Below are positions 7,110 through 15,938 of a stretch of DNA of 36,727 bases, piece by piece. This stretch comes from Mariprofundus sp. GTDB lineage: Bacteria > Pseudomonadota > Zetaproteobacteria > Mariprofundales > Mariprofundaceae. Location of the stretch: positions 1 to 36,727 of the forward strand of contig JALUWF010000300.1 in NCBI GenBank assembly GCA_027019785.1, read 5' to 3'. Within the stretch, counting starts at the first letter, position 1. Every line of letters begins with the position of its first letter. Under the pieces are notes generated by a model that made no database searches, was not told the DNA's origin, and saw nothing but the letters and a program-made list of their open reading frames with translations. Position numbers and translations under genes: made by a program.

Positions 7110-7137
7110 ACAATAGCAGAACCTGCTAATTTGTCAA
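7110..7137 (-). promoter_or_regulatory. Candidate ihfA promoter
   Basis: On the minus strand a consensus TTGACA (7137-7132) is followed after 16 bases by TATTGT (7115-7110), about 70 bases before the ihfA start. The -35 box lies inside the last codons of lolD, so ihfA-merR probably has its own promoter at the end of the lol operon. Confidence 0.45.
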
Positions 7138-7824
7138 AGATGATGACGAAACCAGCAGGCCATCATGCAGTACCAAAGTTCGATCACAGGCCTCCGCCAA
7201 TGGCAAACTGTGCGTTACCATAACAACGGCTGCATTTTCTTCCCTGCACAATTGTCTCAACAATCCGAACACTTCCTGCGCCGTATGTTCATCCAGATTG
7301 CCAGTCGGCTCATCGGCCAGCAACAATCTGGGGTGGGCAGCCAAAGCGCGCCCGACAGCCACCCGCTGCGCCTCCCCGCCTGATAATTTGGCCGGGATAT
7401 GATCTTCTCTCTGCTCCAGCCCCAGACGAGACAGTAACTCACGACCGCGTGATTCTGCAGTGGCAGTTTCCATGCCGCGAACCATCAACGGCAAGATGAT
7501 ATTTTCCAGCGCGCTCAGTTCCGGAATCAGATGATGCGCTTGATAGACAAAACCGATTTTTTGATTGCGTAAATATGCCTGTCTATTGGAGCTCAGCGAC
7601 TGTACGGGTTCAGCATCAAGGAGAATTTCACCCTGATCCGGTCGTTCCAGTGTGCCCAGTATTTGAAGCATGGTGGATTTACCTGAACCGGATTCGCCCA
7701 CAATAGCCAGAAATTCACCCTCATGTAGCGTGAATTCCACACCTTTGAGTACATGGATTGTCCCGGCAGGCGCTGCAAAGTGCTTATGCAGATTTATGAC
7801 ATTGAGCAATGCAGGCTTATTCAT
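7126..7824 (-). CDS. lolD: Lipoprotein-releasing ABC transporter ATPase LolD
   Basis: LolD powers extraction of outer-membrane lipoproteins from the inner membrane. The 232-residue ABC protein shows Walker A (GESGSGKST), the Q-loop (VYQAHHLIPELSALEN), the signature (LSGGEAQRVAVGRAL) and Walker B (LLLADEPTGNLDE), with the switch His in VMVTHS. I chose the ATG at 7824, which overlaps the permease stop by 8 bases; the frame opens earlier but only inside the permease gene. Gene order permease-ATPase on one strand supports a Lol operon rather than a MacB-type exporter. Confidence 0.9.
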   Translation of the reverse strand: MNKPALLNVINLHKHFAAPAGTIHVLKGVEFTLHEGEFLAIVGESGSGKSTMLQILGTLERPDQGEILLDAEPVQSLSSNRQAYLRNQKIGFVYQAHHLIPELSALENIILPLMVRGMETATAESRGRELLSRLGLEQREDHIPAKLSGGEAQRVAVGRALAAHPRLLLADEPTGNLDEHTAQEVFGLLRQLCREENAAVVMVTHSLPLAEACDRTLVLHDGLLVSSSSLTN

Positions 7825-9067
7825 AGCGCAACGCCTCTGCCGGCGGCACACTGGCAGCGCGCCAGGCCGGATAAAATGTTGCCGCCACTCCCATGCTCAA
7901 ACTGACCACGACAATTACTGCAACAGAAACCGGATCAATCACGGAAGGAACATGATCGATATAGTAGACATCGCCGGACATAAATTTGATGCCGGTCATT
8001 CGCTCAATCCAGGCCAGCAAGGTATCCAGTTGCCAAGCCAGCAACAGCCCCAGCGCTGCGCCAACCAGCGTGCCAATACCACATAGTAGCGAGCCCATCA
8101 GCAAAAATACGCGCATAACTGAAGCGTGCGTCGCCCCCACGGTTTTTAAAATAGCGATTTCCTTGCGCCGCTCCATTACCACCATTACCAGTGAAGCCAC
8201 CATATTGAACAGTGCCACCAGCACAATCAGCGACAGAATCACGCCCATAGCCATCCGCTCTGTTTTCAAGGCCTGGAAAAAGGAACGGTGGCGCTGCTTC
8301 CAGTCGGTAATCCACGCATCGGCAGGCAGTACCCTGCGCGCCTCAGCCACCACCGCGCCGGAACGATCCCGATCGAACAGGAACAACTCAATGCCGGTGA
8401 TACCATTGCCCATCTGATTAAGCCGCTGCACTGCTTTCAGTGGCGTAATAATCATGCCGACATCATATTCATAAAAACCGGAATCAAATATCCCCACCAG
8501 CGTAAAGCCGCGCATACGCGGCGCGGCACCGGCAGGACTGACACCGCCGGTGGGTGACATCAGTCGCACCTTATCGCCAACCTCGACGCCCAGTTTTTTT
8601 GCCAGATCCTTACCTATCACAATCTGGAATGGCGAGCCTTTATCGTTAATAAAGCGACCTTTAACGACGTGACTGGCGATTTCACCGCTCCTGTGCGTAT
8701 CCACTCCTTTCAAAATAGCGCCGAAAGCCCTGGCTCCATAGGAGGCCAGAATCTGCGTCGAAATATAGGGAGCGGCTCGCTCCACCCCTTTTAGCTTTCG
8801 AGCCTTGTCCAGCCAACTGCGCCAGTCGGTTAGTACGTCGCCGGAACCCTGAATATCCACATGGGCGGAAAAGCCGAGAATTTTATCACGAATTTCCACC
8901 GCAGCGCCATTCATAACCGACAATACGGCGATCAAGGTCATGACACCAATGGCAATACCAATGCCCGAACTCCAGCTGATCAGCGATACAAAACGCTCAC
9001 TGCGTCGGGAACGCAGATAACGCTTGGCCAGCATCCACTCATAGGAAGAAAACAGTCTCTTTTTCAA
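7817..9067 (-). CDS. Lipoprotein-releasing ABC transporter permease (LolC/LolE family)
   Basis: The 416-residue product has the LolC/E layout. A first membrane helix (about residues 30-55, ISWSSGIGIAIGVMTLIAVLS) is followed by a large periplasmic domain, then three helices near the C-terminus (about 270-300, 318-350, 375-405). The cytoplasmic coupling segment MERRKEIAILKTVGAT is typical. It extracts lipoproteins with LolD. The start appears to be TTG at 9067, with a GTGGGGA stretch upstream; the next in-frame Met is residue 12, still before the conserved RYLRSRR. Only one permease gene is present here. It may be a homodimeric LolF-type permease, or its partner may be elsewhere. Confidence 0.87.
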   Translation of the reverse strand: MKKRLFSSYEWMLAKRYLRSRRSERFVSLISWSSGIGIAIGVMTLIAVLSVMNGAAVEIRDKILGFSAHVDIQGSGDVLTDWRSWLDKARKLKGVERAAPYISTQILASYGARAFGAILKGVDTHRSGEIASHVVKGRFINDKGSPFQIVIGKDLAKKLGVEVGDKVRLMSPTGGVSPAGAAPRMRGFTLVGIFDSGFYEYDVGMIITPLKAVQRLNQMGNGITGIELFLFDRDRSGAVVAEARRVLPADAWITDWKQRHRSFFQALKTERMAMGVILSLIVLVALFNMVASLVMVVMERRKEIAILKTVGATHASVMRVFLLMGSLLCGIGTLVGAALGLLLAWQLDTLLAWIERMTGIKFMSGDVYYIDHVPSVIDPVSVAVIVVVSLSMGVAATFYPAWRAASVPPAEALRYE

Positions 9068-9088
9068 ATGGATTCCCCACTCACAAGA

Positions 9089-10429
9089 TTATGAAAGATA
9101 ACGCAGATACAGATAGGCATGGGAAATCACAATGGAAATCAACATCAGGCCAAAAGCATGCTTGAGAAACACCATAAAGGCGATCGGATGCCCTGCACGT
9201 TGCGAGAAGCCGGCCACAATCAGATTGGCTGATGCTCCGATCAGCGAGCCATTGCCGCCCAGGCAGGCACCCAGAGCCAAGGCCCACCATAGCGGCACCA
9301 GAGCATCCGGGCCACCAAATGTGGGAGCCATATTCTGAATCAGAGGAATCATCGTAGCGACAAACGGAATGTTATCGATCACGGCCGAAGCGATAGCTGA
9401 GACCCACAAAACAGCGCCAACTGTGGCGTTAAAGTCGCCACCAGTCAGCTCAAGCGTTTTATGAGCCAGCATTTCAATCACACCAGTATGTTCCACGCCT
9501 GTAACAATAATAAACAGACCGACAAAGAAAAATATTGTTGTCCATTCCACTTCGGTCATGATGGTCTCATAAGCATGATCCTTATCATGCAGCGATTGTC
9601 CGAATGTCTGCAGCAACAACAGCAGTGCAGCGCCAAACATGGCGATCGTGGCCGGCTCCAAATGAACATGGTGCGCCACAGTAAATCCACCAATCACGCA
9701 AAACAGCACAAACAGGCTCTTCTTCAATAGCGGCACATTCTCAATAGCTTCGTTCTCGTCAAATTGCATCACCAGTGACTTGTGCTCATCGGAAGCATGC
9801 AGATCCCTGCCGAACATGAACCAAATGATGCACAGCATGACAACGAAAATAACCGGGATGATTGGCGCCAGATTGACCAGAAAATCAAAAAAACTGAGCT
9901 TTGCAGCCGAACCGATCATAATATTGGGCGGGTCGCCGATCAGCGTCGCCGTACCTCCGATATTGGAAGCCAGAATCTGGGCGAAGAGGAAGGGATAAGG
10001 GCGCACATTCAGCGCATCGGTGATCAGCAACGTCACCGGCGCAATGAGCAACACCGTGGTTACATTATCCAGAAATGCAGAAAACCCTGCCGTGACCACC
10101 GACAACATCACCAGAATCCCCCATGGATTGCCGTTGACGCTCCTGGCCGCTTTGATCGCCACATACTGAAACATGCCGGTTTTCTGACTAATTGCGACGA
10201 TAACCATCATTCCGGTGAGCAGACCGATGGTATTGAAATCCACCCCGGCAATGGCTTGTTGCTGGGTAATCACGCCGCACAGCACCATCAATCCTGCACC
10301 AAGCAGCGACAGCACGGCCCGGTTGAATTTCTCCGCCATGATCACACCATAAACAAGCAGCAGAATAGCGACGGCTATCCATGTTGGTTGCAGTCCGAAT
10401 ATGACATGTGCAGCATTGGCCTCATGCAT
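9089..10429 (-). CDS. ArsB/NhaD-family ion transporter (NhaD-like sodium/proton antiporter)
   Basis: The 446-residue product is an integral membrane protein with about 11-12 hydrophobic segments and the two-fold repeat of the ion transporter superfamily. The paired re-entrant regions show as FLDNVTTVLLIAPVT with GGTATLIGDPPNIM in the first half, and VIDNIPFVATMIPLI with GGNGSLIGASANLI in the second. NhaD-type members exchange Na+ for H+; this fits a marine lifestyle, but the substrate is not proven by the sequence. I choose the ATG at 10429, which overlaps the CBS-protein stop by 8 bases and has AGGAG upstream; the frame extends further only within that gene. Confidence 0.82.
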   Translation of the reverse strand: MHEANAAHVIFGLQPTWIAVAILLLVYGVIMAEKFNRAVLSLLGAGLMVLCGVITQQQAIAGVDFNTIGLLTGMMVIVAISQKTGMFQYVAIKAARSVNGNPWGILVMLSVVTAGFSAFLDNVTTVLLIAPVTLLITDALNVRPYPFLFAQILASNIGGTATLIGDPPNIMIGSAAKLSFFDFLVNLAPIIPVIFVVMLCIIWFMFGRDLHASDEHKSLVMQFDENEAIENVPLLKKSLFVLFCVIGGFTVAHHVHLEPATIAMFGAALLLLLQTFGQSLHDKDHAYETIMTEVEWTTIFFFVGLFIIVTGVEHTGVIEMLAHKTLELTGGDFNATVGAVLWVSAIASAVIDNIPFVATMIPLIQNMAPTFGGPDALVPLWWALALGACLGGNGSLIGASANLIVAGFSQRAGHPIAFMVFLKHAFGLMLISIVISHAYLYLRYLS

Positions 10430-10895
10430 CGTCAGCAGGCTCCTGAGGGTCATGCGCCAGCCGTCGCAAAATATCACTGGATGAGATAACACCGACCAGA
10501 CGTTCATCGGCATCGGCCACCAGAGCGTATTCGAAGCGGTCATAGGTAATCAGGGCGGCGGTCACCGACAATACCGATTCATCCGCATGTACAATCGTTG
10601 GCTTGTTGTCCATCACATATGACACCTTACGCTGCATCAACTCCTTGTAATGTTTGCGCAACAGGCCGATATCGGGCGCATAGGGAATAGACTTCAAGTA
10701 TCCCTCCACAATATAACCGGGAACCAGGCTGGAAAGGACAGAGAGCGTATGCACTGCACCGAGAATCTTATGATCCGAATCAACAACCGGTATCATGCGA
10801 AATGTCTTCTCATTCAGAATGGCCGCAATATCAGCCACGGTCTGTTCCGGATGACACACCACCACATCCGTGGTCATGATATTTCTTGCATGCAT
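10422..10895 (-). CDS. CBS-domain pair protein
   Basis: The 157-residue protein consists of two CBS motifs (about residues 1-60 and 88-150). The second ends with LVGVISSSDILRRLA, a typical CBS signature. CBS pairs bind adenosine nucleotides and commonly gate transporters or enzymes. The start at 10895 has AAGGAG upstream. Its end overlaps the NhaD-like gene by 8 bases, so the two are translationally coupled, and it is reasonable to infer that it senses energy charge for that transporter. No other domain is present. The bound ligand cannot be told from sequence. Confidence 0.82.
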   Translation of the reverse strand: MHARNIMTTDVVVCHPEQTVADIAAILNEKTFRMIPVVDSDHKILGAVHTLSVLSSLVPGYIVEGYLKSIPYAPDIGLLRKHYKELMQRKVSYVMDNKPTIVHADESVLSVTAALITYDRFEYALVADADERLVGVISSSDILRRLAHDPQEPADDA

Positions 10896-10919
10896 GGGGC
10901 AGACTCCTTTTTTTTCTGC

Positions 10920-12413
10920 TTACTCCGCTCTCATCAGCGGAAACAGCAGCACGTCACGAATGGAGTGCTGACCGGTGAGCATCATCACCAGCCGATCCAC
11001 ACCAATACCGACGCCCGCAGCAGGCGGCATGCCAAATTCAAGCGCTCGCAAATAATCCTCATCCACGCCGGTCGCCTCTTCATCACCAGCGGCTTTTGCT
11101 TCCGCCTGTGCCATAAAGCGTCGGCGCTGATCGTCCGGATCGTTAAGCTCTGAAAAACCGTTGGCCATTTCACGACCAGCCATGAACAGCTCAAATCGAT
11201 CTGTCACATTCGGCTCGTCCTGATTTCGGCGCGCCAGTGGCGATACATCAACCGGATAATGCGTAACAAAAGTTGGCTGCATCAGTTCTGGTTCCACCAG
11301 CTCTTCGAACATCGCCATCAGATAATGGCCTGCTTTCCAAGTGATTAGCGGCTTAAAGTCAGGTATAACCTGAAGACAAACTGTGGCCAGCATGGCTTTA
11401 TCATTGGCGTGACCGCGTACATCAGGGCGCTTTTCAAATACAGCCTCATCTACTCTAAGACGGCGGAATGGTTGCGACAGATCAATATCCACCCCTTCCC
11501 AGTTCACCTGCATGGTGCCAAGCCCGGCTGCAATATTTCGAATCAATCCTTCTGTGGTATCCATGGCGTCGGTGAAATCAGCATAGGCCTGATAGAACTC
11601 CACCATGGTGAATTCCGGATTATGGGTGGCATCAATGCCCTCATTGCGGAAATTGCGATTAATTTCAAACACCCGCTCAAAACCGCCCACCAGTAATCGT
11701 TTCAGATACAATTCCGGCGCAATACGCAAAAATAGTTCCATATCCAGAGCATTGTGATGGGTGACAAATGGCTTTGCAGCCGCCCCACCCGGCTGGCTTT
11801 GCAGCATCGGCGTTTCCACTTCCATGAAATCGCGGGCCTCTAATCCCTGGCGCAACAGCGAAACGATTTTAGAACGTGTTTTGAAGGTATGGCGCGATTC
11901 CGGCGTCACAATCAGATCAACATAGCGTTGTCTGCAACGGGTTTCGATATCGCTCAGACCATGCCACTTCTCCGGCAACGGGCGCAGGCACTTGACAATC
12001 ATCTCCACATGCGACACCCGCACGGTCAACTCCCCGGCCCGGGTACGAAACAATACCCCCTCAGCGCCAATAGTATCACCGAGATCCCATTTTTTAGTCG
12101 GGTTGTATATGTCAGCGCCACCCAGTTCTTCACGGTTGAGGAACAGTTGAATTGATCCTGTGCCATCCTGAAGTTTGATAAAACTGGATTTACCCATCAC
12201 ACGATGCGCCATGATGCGACCGGCGATGCGCACGGACTGATTGATCTCGCTGAGTCGCTCAACATCAAACTGCCCGTACTCGCCATACAAGGCCGCCGTT
12301 GTCCGGTCTGTTCTCCAACCGTTCGGATAGGCCTCTCCAGCTTCCCGCATGCGGGCAAGCTTACTTCTCCGGACAGTAATCTGCTCGGACTGATCCGACA
12401 CCTTATGGTTCAT
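10920..12413 (-). CDS. lysS: Lysyl-tRNA synthetase, class II
   Basis: LysS attaches lysine to tRNA-Lys. The 497-residue product has the N-terminal OB-fold anticodon-binding domain (VRIAGRIMAHRVMGKSSFI, about residues 61-79) and the class II catalytic core. Motif 2 reads FRNEGIDATHNPEFTMVE and motif 3 reads GVGIGVDRLVMML close to the C-terminus. It begins 8 bases after ndk and is followed after 24 bases by the CBS-protein gene, so ndk, lysS and the CBS/NhaD-like pair may form one transcript. The ATG at 12413 has AAGG about seven bases upstream. Confidence 0.95.
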   Translation of the reverse strand: MNHKVSDQSEQITVRRSKLARMREAGEAYPNGWRTDRTTAALYGEYGQFDVERLSEINQSVRIAGRIMAHRVMGKSSFIKLQDGTGSIQLFLNREELGGADIYNPTKKWDLGDTIGAEGVLFRTRAGELTVRVSHVEMIVKCLRPLPEKWHGLSDIETRCRQRYVDLIVTPESRHTFKTRSKIVSLLRQGLEARDFMEVETPMLQSQPGGAAAKPFVTHHNALDMELFLRIAPELYLKRLLVGGFERVFEINRNFRNEGIDATHNPEFTMVEFYQAYADFTDAMDTTEGLIRNIAAGLGTMQVNWEGVDIDLSQPFRRLRVDEAVFEKRPDVRGHANDKAMLATVCLQVIPDFKPLITWKAGHYLMAMFEELVEPELMQPTFVTHYPVDVSPLARRNQDEPNVTDRFELFMAGREMANGFSELNDPDDQRRRFMAQAEAKAAGDEEATGVDEDYLRALEFGMPPAAGVGIGVDRLVMMLTGQHSIRDVLLFPLMRAE

Positions 12414-12421
12414 GTTGTACC

Positions 12422-12850
12422 TTATGCTTTGCTATGTAATTCGAGGTCAGGGAAAAAGAAGCCAATCTCAATTGCGGCATTCTCTTCGGAATCGGAGCCG
12501 TGTACGGCATTGGCATCAATCGAAGCAGCGTGATCGGCGCGAATCGTGCCGGCATCGGCTTCTTTAGGGTTGGTCGCCCCCATGAGTTGACGGTTCAGCG
12601 TGACTGCATTTTTACCTTCCAGCGCCATAGCCAATACCGGCCCTGAACTCATAAAGGCGCATAGATCCTTGTAAAATGGACGCTGGGCGTGCACGGCATA
12701 AAAACGACCGGCTTCAGCGGCAGACAGATGCACCATTTTAGCACCTATAATGGATAAACTATTTTCTTCAAAACGGCGAATAATATCGCCGATCACATTT
12801 TTTTCGACCGCATCAGGCTTGACAATGGATAGTGTGCGTTGAACTGGCAT
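12422..12850 (-). CDS. ndk: Nucleoside diphosphate kinase
   Basis: Ndk transfers the terminal phosphate between nucleoside triphosphates and diphosphates through a phosphohistidine. The 142-residue length is standard. It starts [11 protein letters not shown], has [15 protein letters not shown] in the middle, and carries the active-site His in [12 protein letters not shown] near residue 118. I choose the ATG at 12850 because the family begins within a few residues of RTLSIVKP; the frame is open for 22 more codons upstream but these are not family-like. lysS follows after 8 bases. Confidence 0.95.
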   Translation of the reverse strand: MPVQRTLSIVKPDAVEKNVIGDIIRRFEENSLSIIGAKMVHLSAAEAGRFYAVHAQRPFYKDLCAFMSSGPVLAMALEGKNAVTLNRQLMGATNPKEADAGTIRADHAASIDANAVHGSDSEENAAIEIGFFFPDLELHSKA

Positions 12851-12927
12851 AAAGGATTCCCCCTTGAAAACTACGCAGCTTCCAGCTGCGGAGGCGGCAC
12901 TATAGAGGAGGCACAATCAAGTTCCAA

Positions 12928-12987
12928 GTTTAATCAACCGAGGTTTATGCAACCGGGGTTTAATCGACAGGGGTTTAATCGACAGGA
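12928..12987. repeat. Four tandem 15-base repeats at the 3' end of queC
   Basis: Units at 12928, 12943, 12958 and 12973 follow the pattern gtttaatcgacaggg with a few changes. The two right-hand copies are nearly identical, and the last one contains the queC stop codon. A period of 15 keeps the reading frame, and each left-hand unit could recreate a stop. It may be a slippage-prone tandem duplication of the gene end. No function is implied. Confidence 0.7.
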
Positions 12988-13676
12988 TAAGGGAGCGGGT
13001 CGATTTGACCAAGATCTGCAAAACCGCGACGACGATAGAAACAGGAGTCGCAATGTCCGCAAGGCAAGCCATCAGGCAAAGGATCGTAACAGGAGCGAGT
13101 CAGGCCGTAATCCAGTCCCAGTTTCAGCCCCAAAGCAATAATCTCCGATTTATCCATCTGTATCAGTGGCGCTGCAATTTCCAGTCCCCTGCCCTCGCTG
13201 CCTGCTTTGGTTCCCAGCAACGCAGTCTGCACAAACGAATCGAGAAAATCGGGCCGACAGTCCGGATAACCGGAATAATCAACAATATTCGCACCGATCA
13301 CCAGGCGCGTTGCCTGCACTGTTTCAGCTACGGCTGCAGCCAGTGACAAAAATATAAGGTTGCGGGCCGGTACATAAGTGCTAGGAATACCACCATGTTC
13401 AGCCTCATCTTTGGGCACAGGCAGGTCGGAAGTCAGTGCTGAATGACCAATACTGCGCAAATCCACCCGGATCACACGATGATCTACTGCGCCCATGTCG
13501 GGAGATACGCAAGCAGAGGCTTCCAGTTCGATGCGATGACGCTGGCCATAATCAAATGCAACAGTATGGCACCGCCAGTGCTGCTGTTTGACTGCCCATG
13601 CCAGCGCTGTGCTGGAATCAAGCCCGCCGGAAAGCAATACGACGGCTTTGATCTGTTTGCTGGTCTGTTCACTCAT
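12975..13676 (-). CDS. queC: 7-cyano-7-deazaguanine synthase
   Basis: QueC converts 7-carboxy-7-deazaguanine to preQ0 with ammonia and ATP, on the way to queuosine in tRNA. The 233-residue product shows the PP-loop ATPase motif VVLLSGGLDSSTAL (about residues 12-25) and a C-terminal zinc-binding cluster: a Cys in RSCYDPLP, then CGHCDSC. The start overlaps the queE stop by four bases (ATGA), so the pair is coupled. The 3' end runs into 15-base tandem repeats. Confidence 0.95.
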   Translation of the reverse strand: MSEQTSKQIKAVVLLSGGLDSSTALAWAVKQQHWRCHTVAFDYGQRHRIELEASACVSPDMGAVDHRVIRVDLRSIGHSALTSDLPVPKDEAEHGGIPSTYVPARNLIFLSLAAAVAETVQATRLVIGANIVDYSGYPDCRPDFLDSFVQTALLGTKAGSEGRGLEIAAPLIQMDKSEIIALGLKLGLDYGLTRSCYDPLPDGLPCGHCDSCFYRRRGFADLGQIDPLPYPVD

Positions 13677-14326
13677 ACGCCTTCTGCCTCAGATCCCCAT
13701 ATCGCTTTATGCATTTGCATCTGCATGCGCACGGGCAGATGATCTTTTAATACCCAGGCACACAGATCGCCAGGCACAATCTGCCCCCAAGCCGGCGAGA
13801 ACAGCAGTGGAATATCGCCACGGTCCAACTGATGTTCACGAATAAAATTGCGCGCCCATACATAATCACTACGGCCGGTCAGCACAAATTTAATTTCATC
13901 GCCTGCTGTCAGGCAGGCCAGATTCTCGATACAGTTGCGTTCGACTTCGCCGCTACCCGGTGTCTTGATGTCAATAATCCGGCGAACCCCTACCGGCACC
14001 TCTTTCACCGAATAAGCGCCTGCGGTTTCCAGCTGAACCATGCAATCGAGCGCCAGGAGACGCGTAAGCAGTTCTATCGAATGTCGTTGCGACAGCGGTT
14101 CGCCGCCAGTCAACAGCACCAATGGCCTGTCAGAAGCCACAACCTGTCGTATCATTGCATCAATCGCCATCGAATGGCCGCTATCAGTAGGGATGGCCCG
14201 AGGCGTATCACAATATGTGCAACGCAGCGGACATCCAGCCAGACGAATCAGCGTACACGCCATACCGGCCAGTGTACTTTCACCCTGAATGCTGTCATAA
14301 ATTTCATAAACGCGAAGGTGATGCAC
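13673..14326 (-). CDS. queE: 7-carboxy-7-deazaguanine synthase (radical SAM)
   Basis: QueE is a radical-SAM enzyme that contracts 6-carboxytetrahydropterin to 7-carboxy-7-deazaguanine. The 217-residue product has the iron-sulfur motif CPLRCTYC (CxxxCxxC, about residues 33-40), preceded by the family's YDSIQGESTLAGM, and the SAM-contacting TGGEPLSQ near residue 94. It starts 14 bases after the cpoB stop and overlaps queC. The order tolB-pal-cpoB-queE-queC is known from other proteobacteria, which supports the assignment. Confidence 0.93.
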   Translation of the reverse strand: MHHLRVYEIYDSIQGESTLAGMACTLIRLAGCPLRCTYCDTPRAIPTDSGHSMAIDAMIRQVVASDRPLVLLTGGEPLSQRHSIELLTRLLALDCMVQLETAGAYSVKEVPVGVRRIIDIKTPGSGEVERNCIENLACLTAGDEIKFVLTGRSDYVWARNFIREHQLDRGDIPLLFSPAWGQIVPGDLCAWVLKDHLPVRMQMQMHKAIWGSEAEGV

Positions 14327-14340
14327 GGAAGTTGTAATCG

Positions 14341-15207
14341 TCAGTTACCCGGTTGCTTGTCGGAACCAGCCTGTACTCTACTTAGGGCCTCGCGAGCCTG
14401 TTCGGCCAGAGAAGAATCAGCATGTTCCTGAATCAACCGTTTATAAAACAGTGCGGCTTTCTGAAAGTGTCGCCGTGATTCGGCAATCTGGCCCAGTTTC
14501 AGCAGCGCCGCAGCATGTTTGACACTGTTGGCATAGTGATCAGCCACATATTTGAATGCGTTAAACGCCCTGTCCGTATCATTCTGGGCGAAACGGGTTT
14601 CTCCCAGCCAGTACCACGCCTGGTCGGCATATTCGCCATCGGGATACAAATCCAGTTGTTTATTGAACGCATTCGCTGCTTCATCATAGCGGCCGCTTTT
14701 AAGCGCCAGATAGGCTGATGTGTAGGCATTTTTCTCAGCTTCGACCACAGCAGCTTTATCCACTTTGGGTGCAACCGGCGTAGGTGCGATGGCAGCAGAC
14801 AACGGCTTCACAGGCGTCGTGCGTTGCTTTGGTTGAAGTTTCACAGATTTTTTGGGAACTGGCCGAAACTTGGGCTTTTTGGCGACAGTTGGCTGTTGGC
14901 GTCGAGCATGTAAAAGACGACTGGAGAGCGCCTTTACCTCGGCCTGCTGAGTCTGACTCTGCTTTTCGAGCGCCTCGATTCTGCTTTCCAGTTCTGCCAG
15001 TTTACTCGCCTGCTGTTGCTGCCTAAGCTCGCCTTTTGACTGTTCACCATGCAGTTGCTGGATCGATGCGTTGATCTGCTGCTTGTCCTGAGCCCATACC
15101 TGCTCCAGGCTGATTTTCTTTTCATCGCTGGCGCATGCATTCAATGCCAGGGCGCAAAAGCAAGCGACGGCCACCGGATGAACCAGTGACCGCCTACCTT
15201 TTTTCAC
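14341..15207 (-). CDS. cpoB: Tol-Pal-associated TPR protein CpoB (YbgF)
   Basis: CpoB links the Tol-Pal system with peptidoglycan synthesis at the division site. The predicted 288-residue product starts with an export signal (SLVHPVAVACFCALALNAC). A Gln/Glu-rich coiled coil comes next (about residues 30-90), then a Lys/Pro linker, and three tetratricopeptide-like repeats at the C-terminus (from AYLALKSGRYDEAANAF). I choose a GTG at 15207 because it is placed just before the signal sequence; the frame is open up to 15318 inside pal, so the start is uncertain, and no good ribosome binding site is seen. The signal ends in LNAC, so it could be a lipoprotein rather than the usual soluble form. Confidence 0.85.
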   Translation of the reverse strand: MKKGRRSLVHPVAVACFCALALNACASDEKKISLEQVWAQDKQQINASIQQLHGEQSKGELRQQQQASKLAELESRIEALEKQSQTQQAEVKALSSRLLHARRQQPTVAKKPKFRPVPKKSVKLQPKQRTTPVKPLSAAIAPTPVAPKVDKAAVVEAEKNAYTSAYLALKSGRYDEAANAFNKQLDLYPDGEYADQAWYWLGETRFAQNDTDRAFNAFKYVADHYANSVKHAAALLKLGQIAESRRHFQKAALFYKRLIQEHADSSLAEQAREALSRVQAGSDKQPGN

Positions 15208-15217
15208 GCAATTTCGA

Positions 15218-15718
15218 CTAGCGGATGACAATATCACCGCGACGATTCTGCGCCCAGCACGCTTCTCCGGATCCTCGACATACAGGACGTTCTTCACCAA
15301 ATGATACCGTATCAACACGACCGACGCTGACGCCGCGAGAATTCAGATAATCACGTACACTGTCAGCACGGCGCTGGCCCAATGCCAGATTGTACTCACG
15401 ACTACCGCGTTCATCACAATTGCCTTCAATGGTGATATTCACACTGCGATTGGCATTCAGCCAGGCGGCATACCCATCCAGCGTGGCGCGAGCTGCGGCA
15501 TCCAGTTCGGAACGATCAAAGGCAAAGTAAACCGCATTCGAGGATGGTTTCTGAATATTGTTTGTTGACACAGGCTTCACCGTTTGATGATGCGTGGTAG
15601 TGATCGGTTTAGAAGATGTGTCCGGCGTTACTTCGACTTTCTTGGCGCAACCGGCAAAAAGCATGGCTGCTGATGCGATAACCACCAGAATTATTTTTGT
15701 TGAACACGTTCGTTCCAT
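15218..15718 (-). CDS. pal: Peptidoglycan-associated lipoprotein Pal
   Basis: Pal anchors the outer membrane to peptidoglycan and works with TolB. The 166-residue product has a lipoprotein signal ending in LFAGC (lipidated Cys about residue 24), a Thr/Ser/Pro linker, and an OmpA-like domain. That domain includes VYFAFDRSELD and the Pal hallmark EGNCDERGSREYNLALGQRR, which binds diaminopimelate. The start at 15718 is preceded by GGGAGG; longer starts would precede the signal by 19 residues. It lies between tolB and cpoB as expected, but with an unusually long 220-base gap to tolB. Confidence 0.95.
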   Translation of the reverse strand: MERTCSTKIILVVIASAAMLFAGCAKKVEVTPDTSSKPITTTHHQTVKPVSTNNIQKPSSNAVYFAFDRSELDAAARATLDGYAAWLNANRSVNITIEGNCDERGSREYNLALGQRRADSVRDYLNSRGVSVGRVDTVSFGEERPVCRGSGEACWAQNRRGDIVIR

Positions 15719-15811
15719 TGTTGCCTCCCTTGTAAAATTTTTAACACAAGTCGCATAGTGACACTTGTATACCATCAGTCAACCTTGATAACTTCACAAG
15801 AAGCCATCAGA

Positions 15812-15829
15812 GCGCCCATGCATGGGCGC
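15812..15829. promoter_or_regulatory. Perfect 18-bp palindrome between tolB and pal
   Basis: GCGCCCATG is followed directly by its complement CATGGGCGC in the 220-base tolB-pal gap. There is no T-run on either side, so it does not look like a terminator. It may be a binding site or an RNA hairpin controlling pal relative to tolB. A weak promoter-like TTGACT (15782-15777) lies closer to pal. Confidence 0.4.
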
Positions 15830-15938
15830 GAAAATCAGTGTATTCCAGTGTACACATATTGATTCGCAAGAAAAGTTAAAGAAGCATTTTTCACTTCCCG
15901 TGGAGCTTAGAAAGCCCATAGAGGGACTTCTTATGACT

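Noticed and set aside
9782-10489. Plus-strand reading frame of 235 codons
   Set aside because: Antisense of the NhaD-like and CBS genes; His/Gln-rich composition with no domain.
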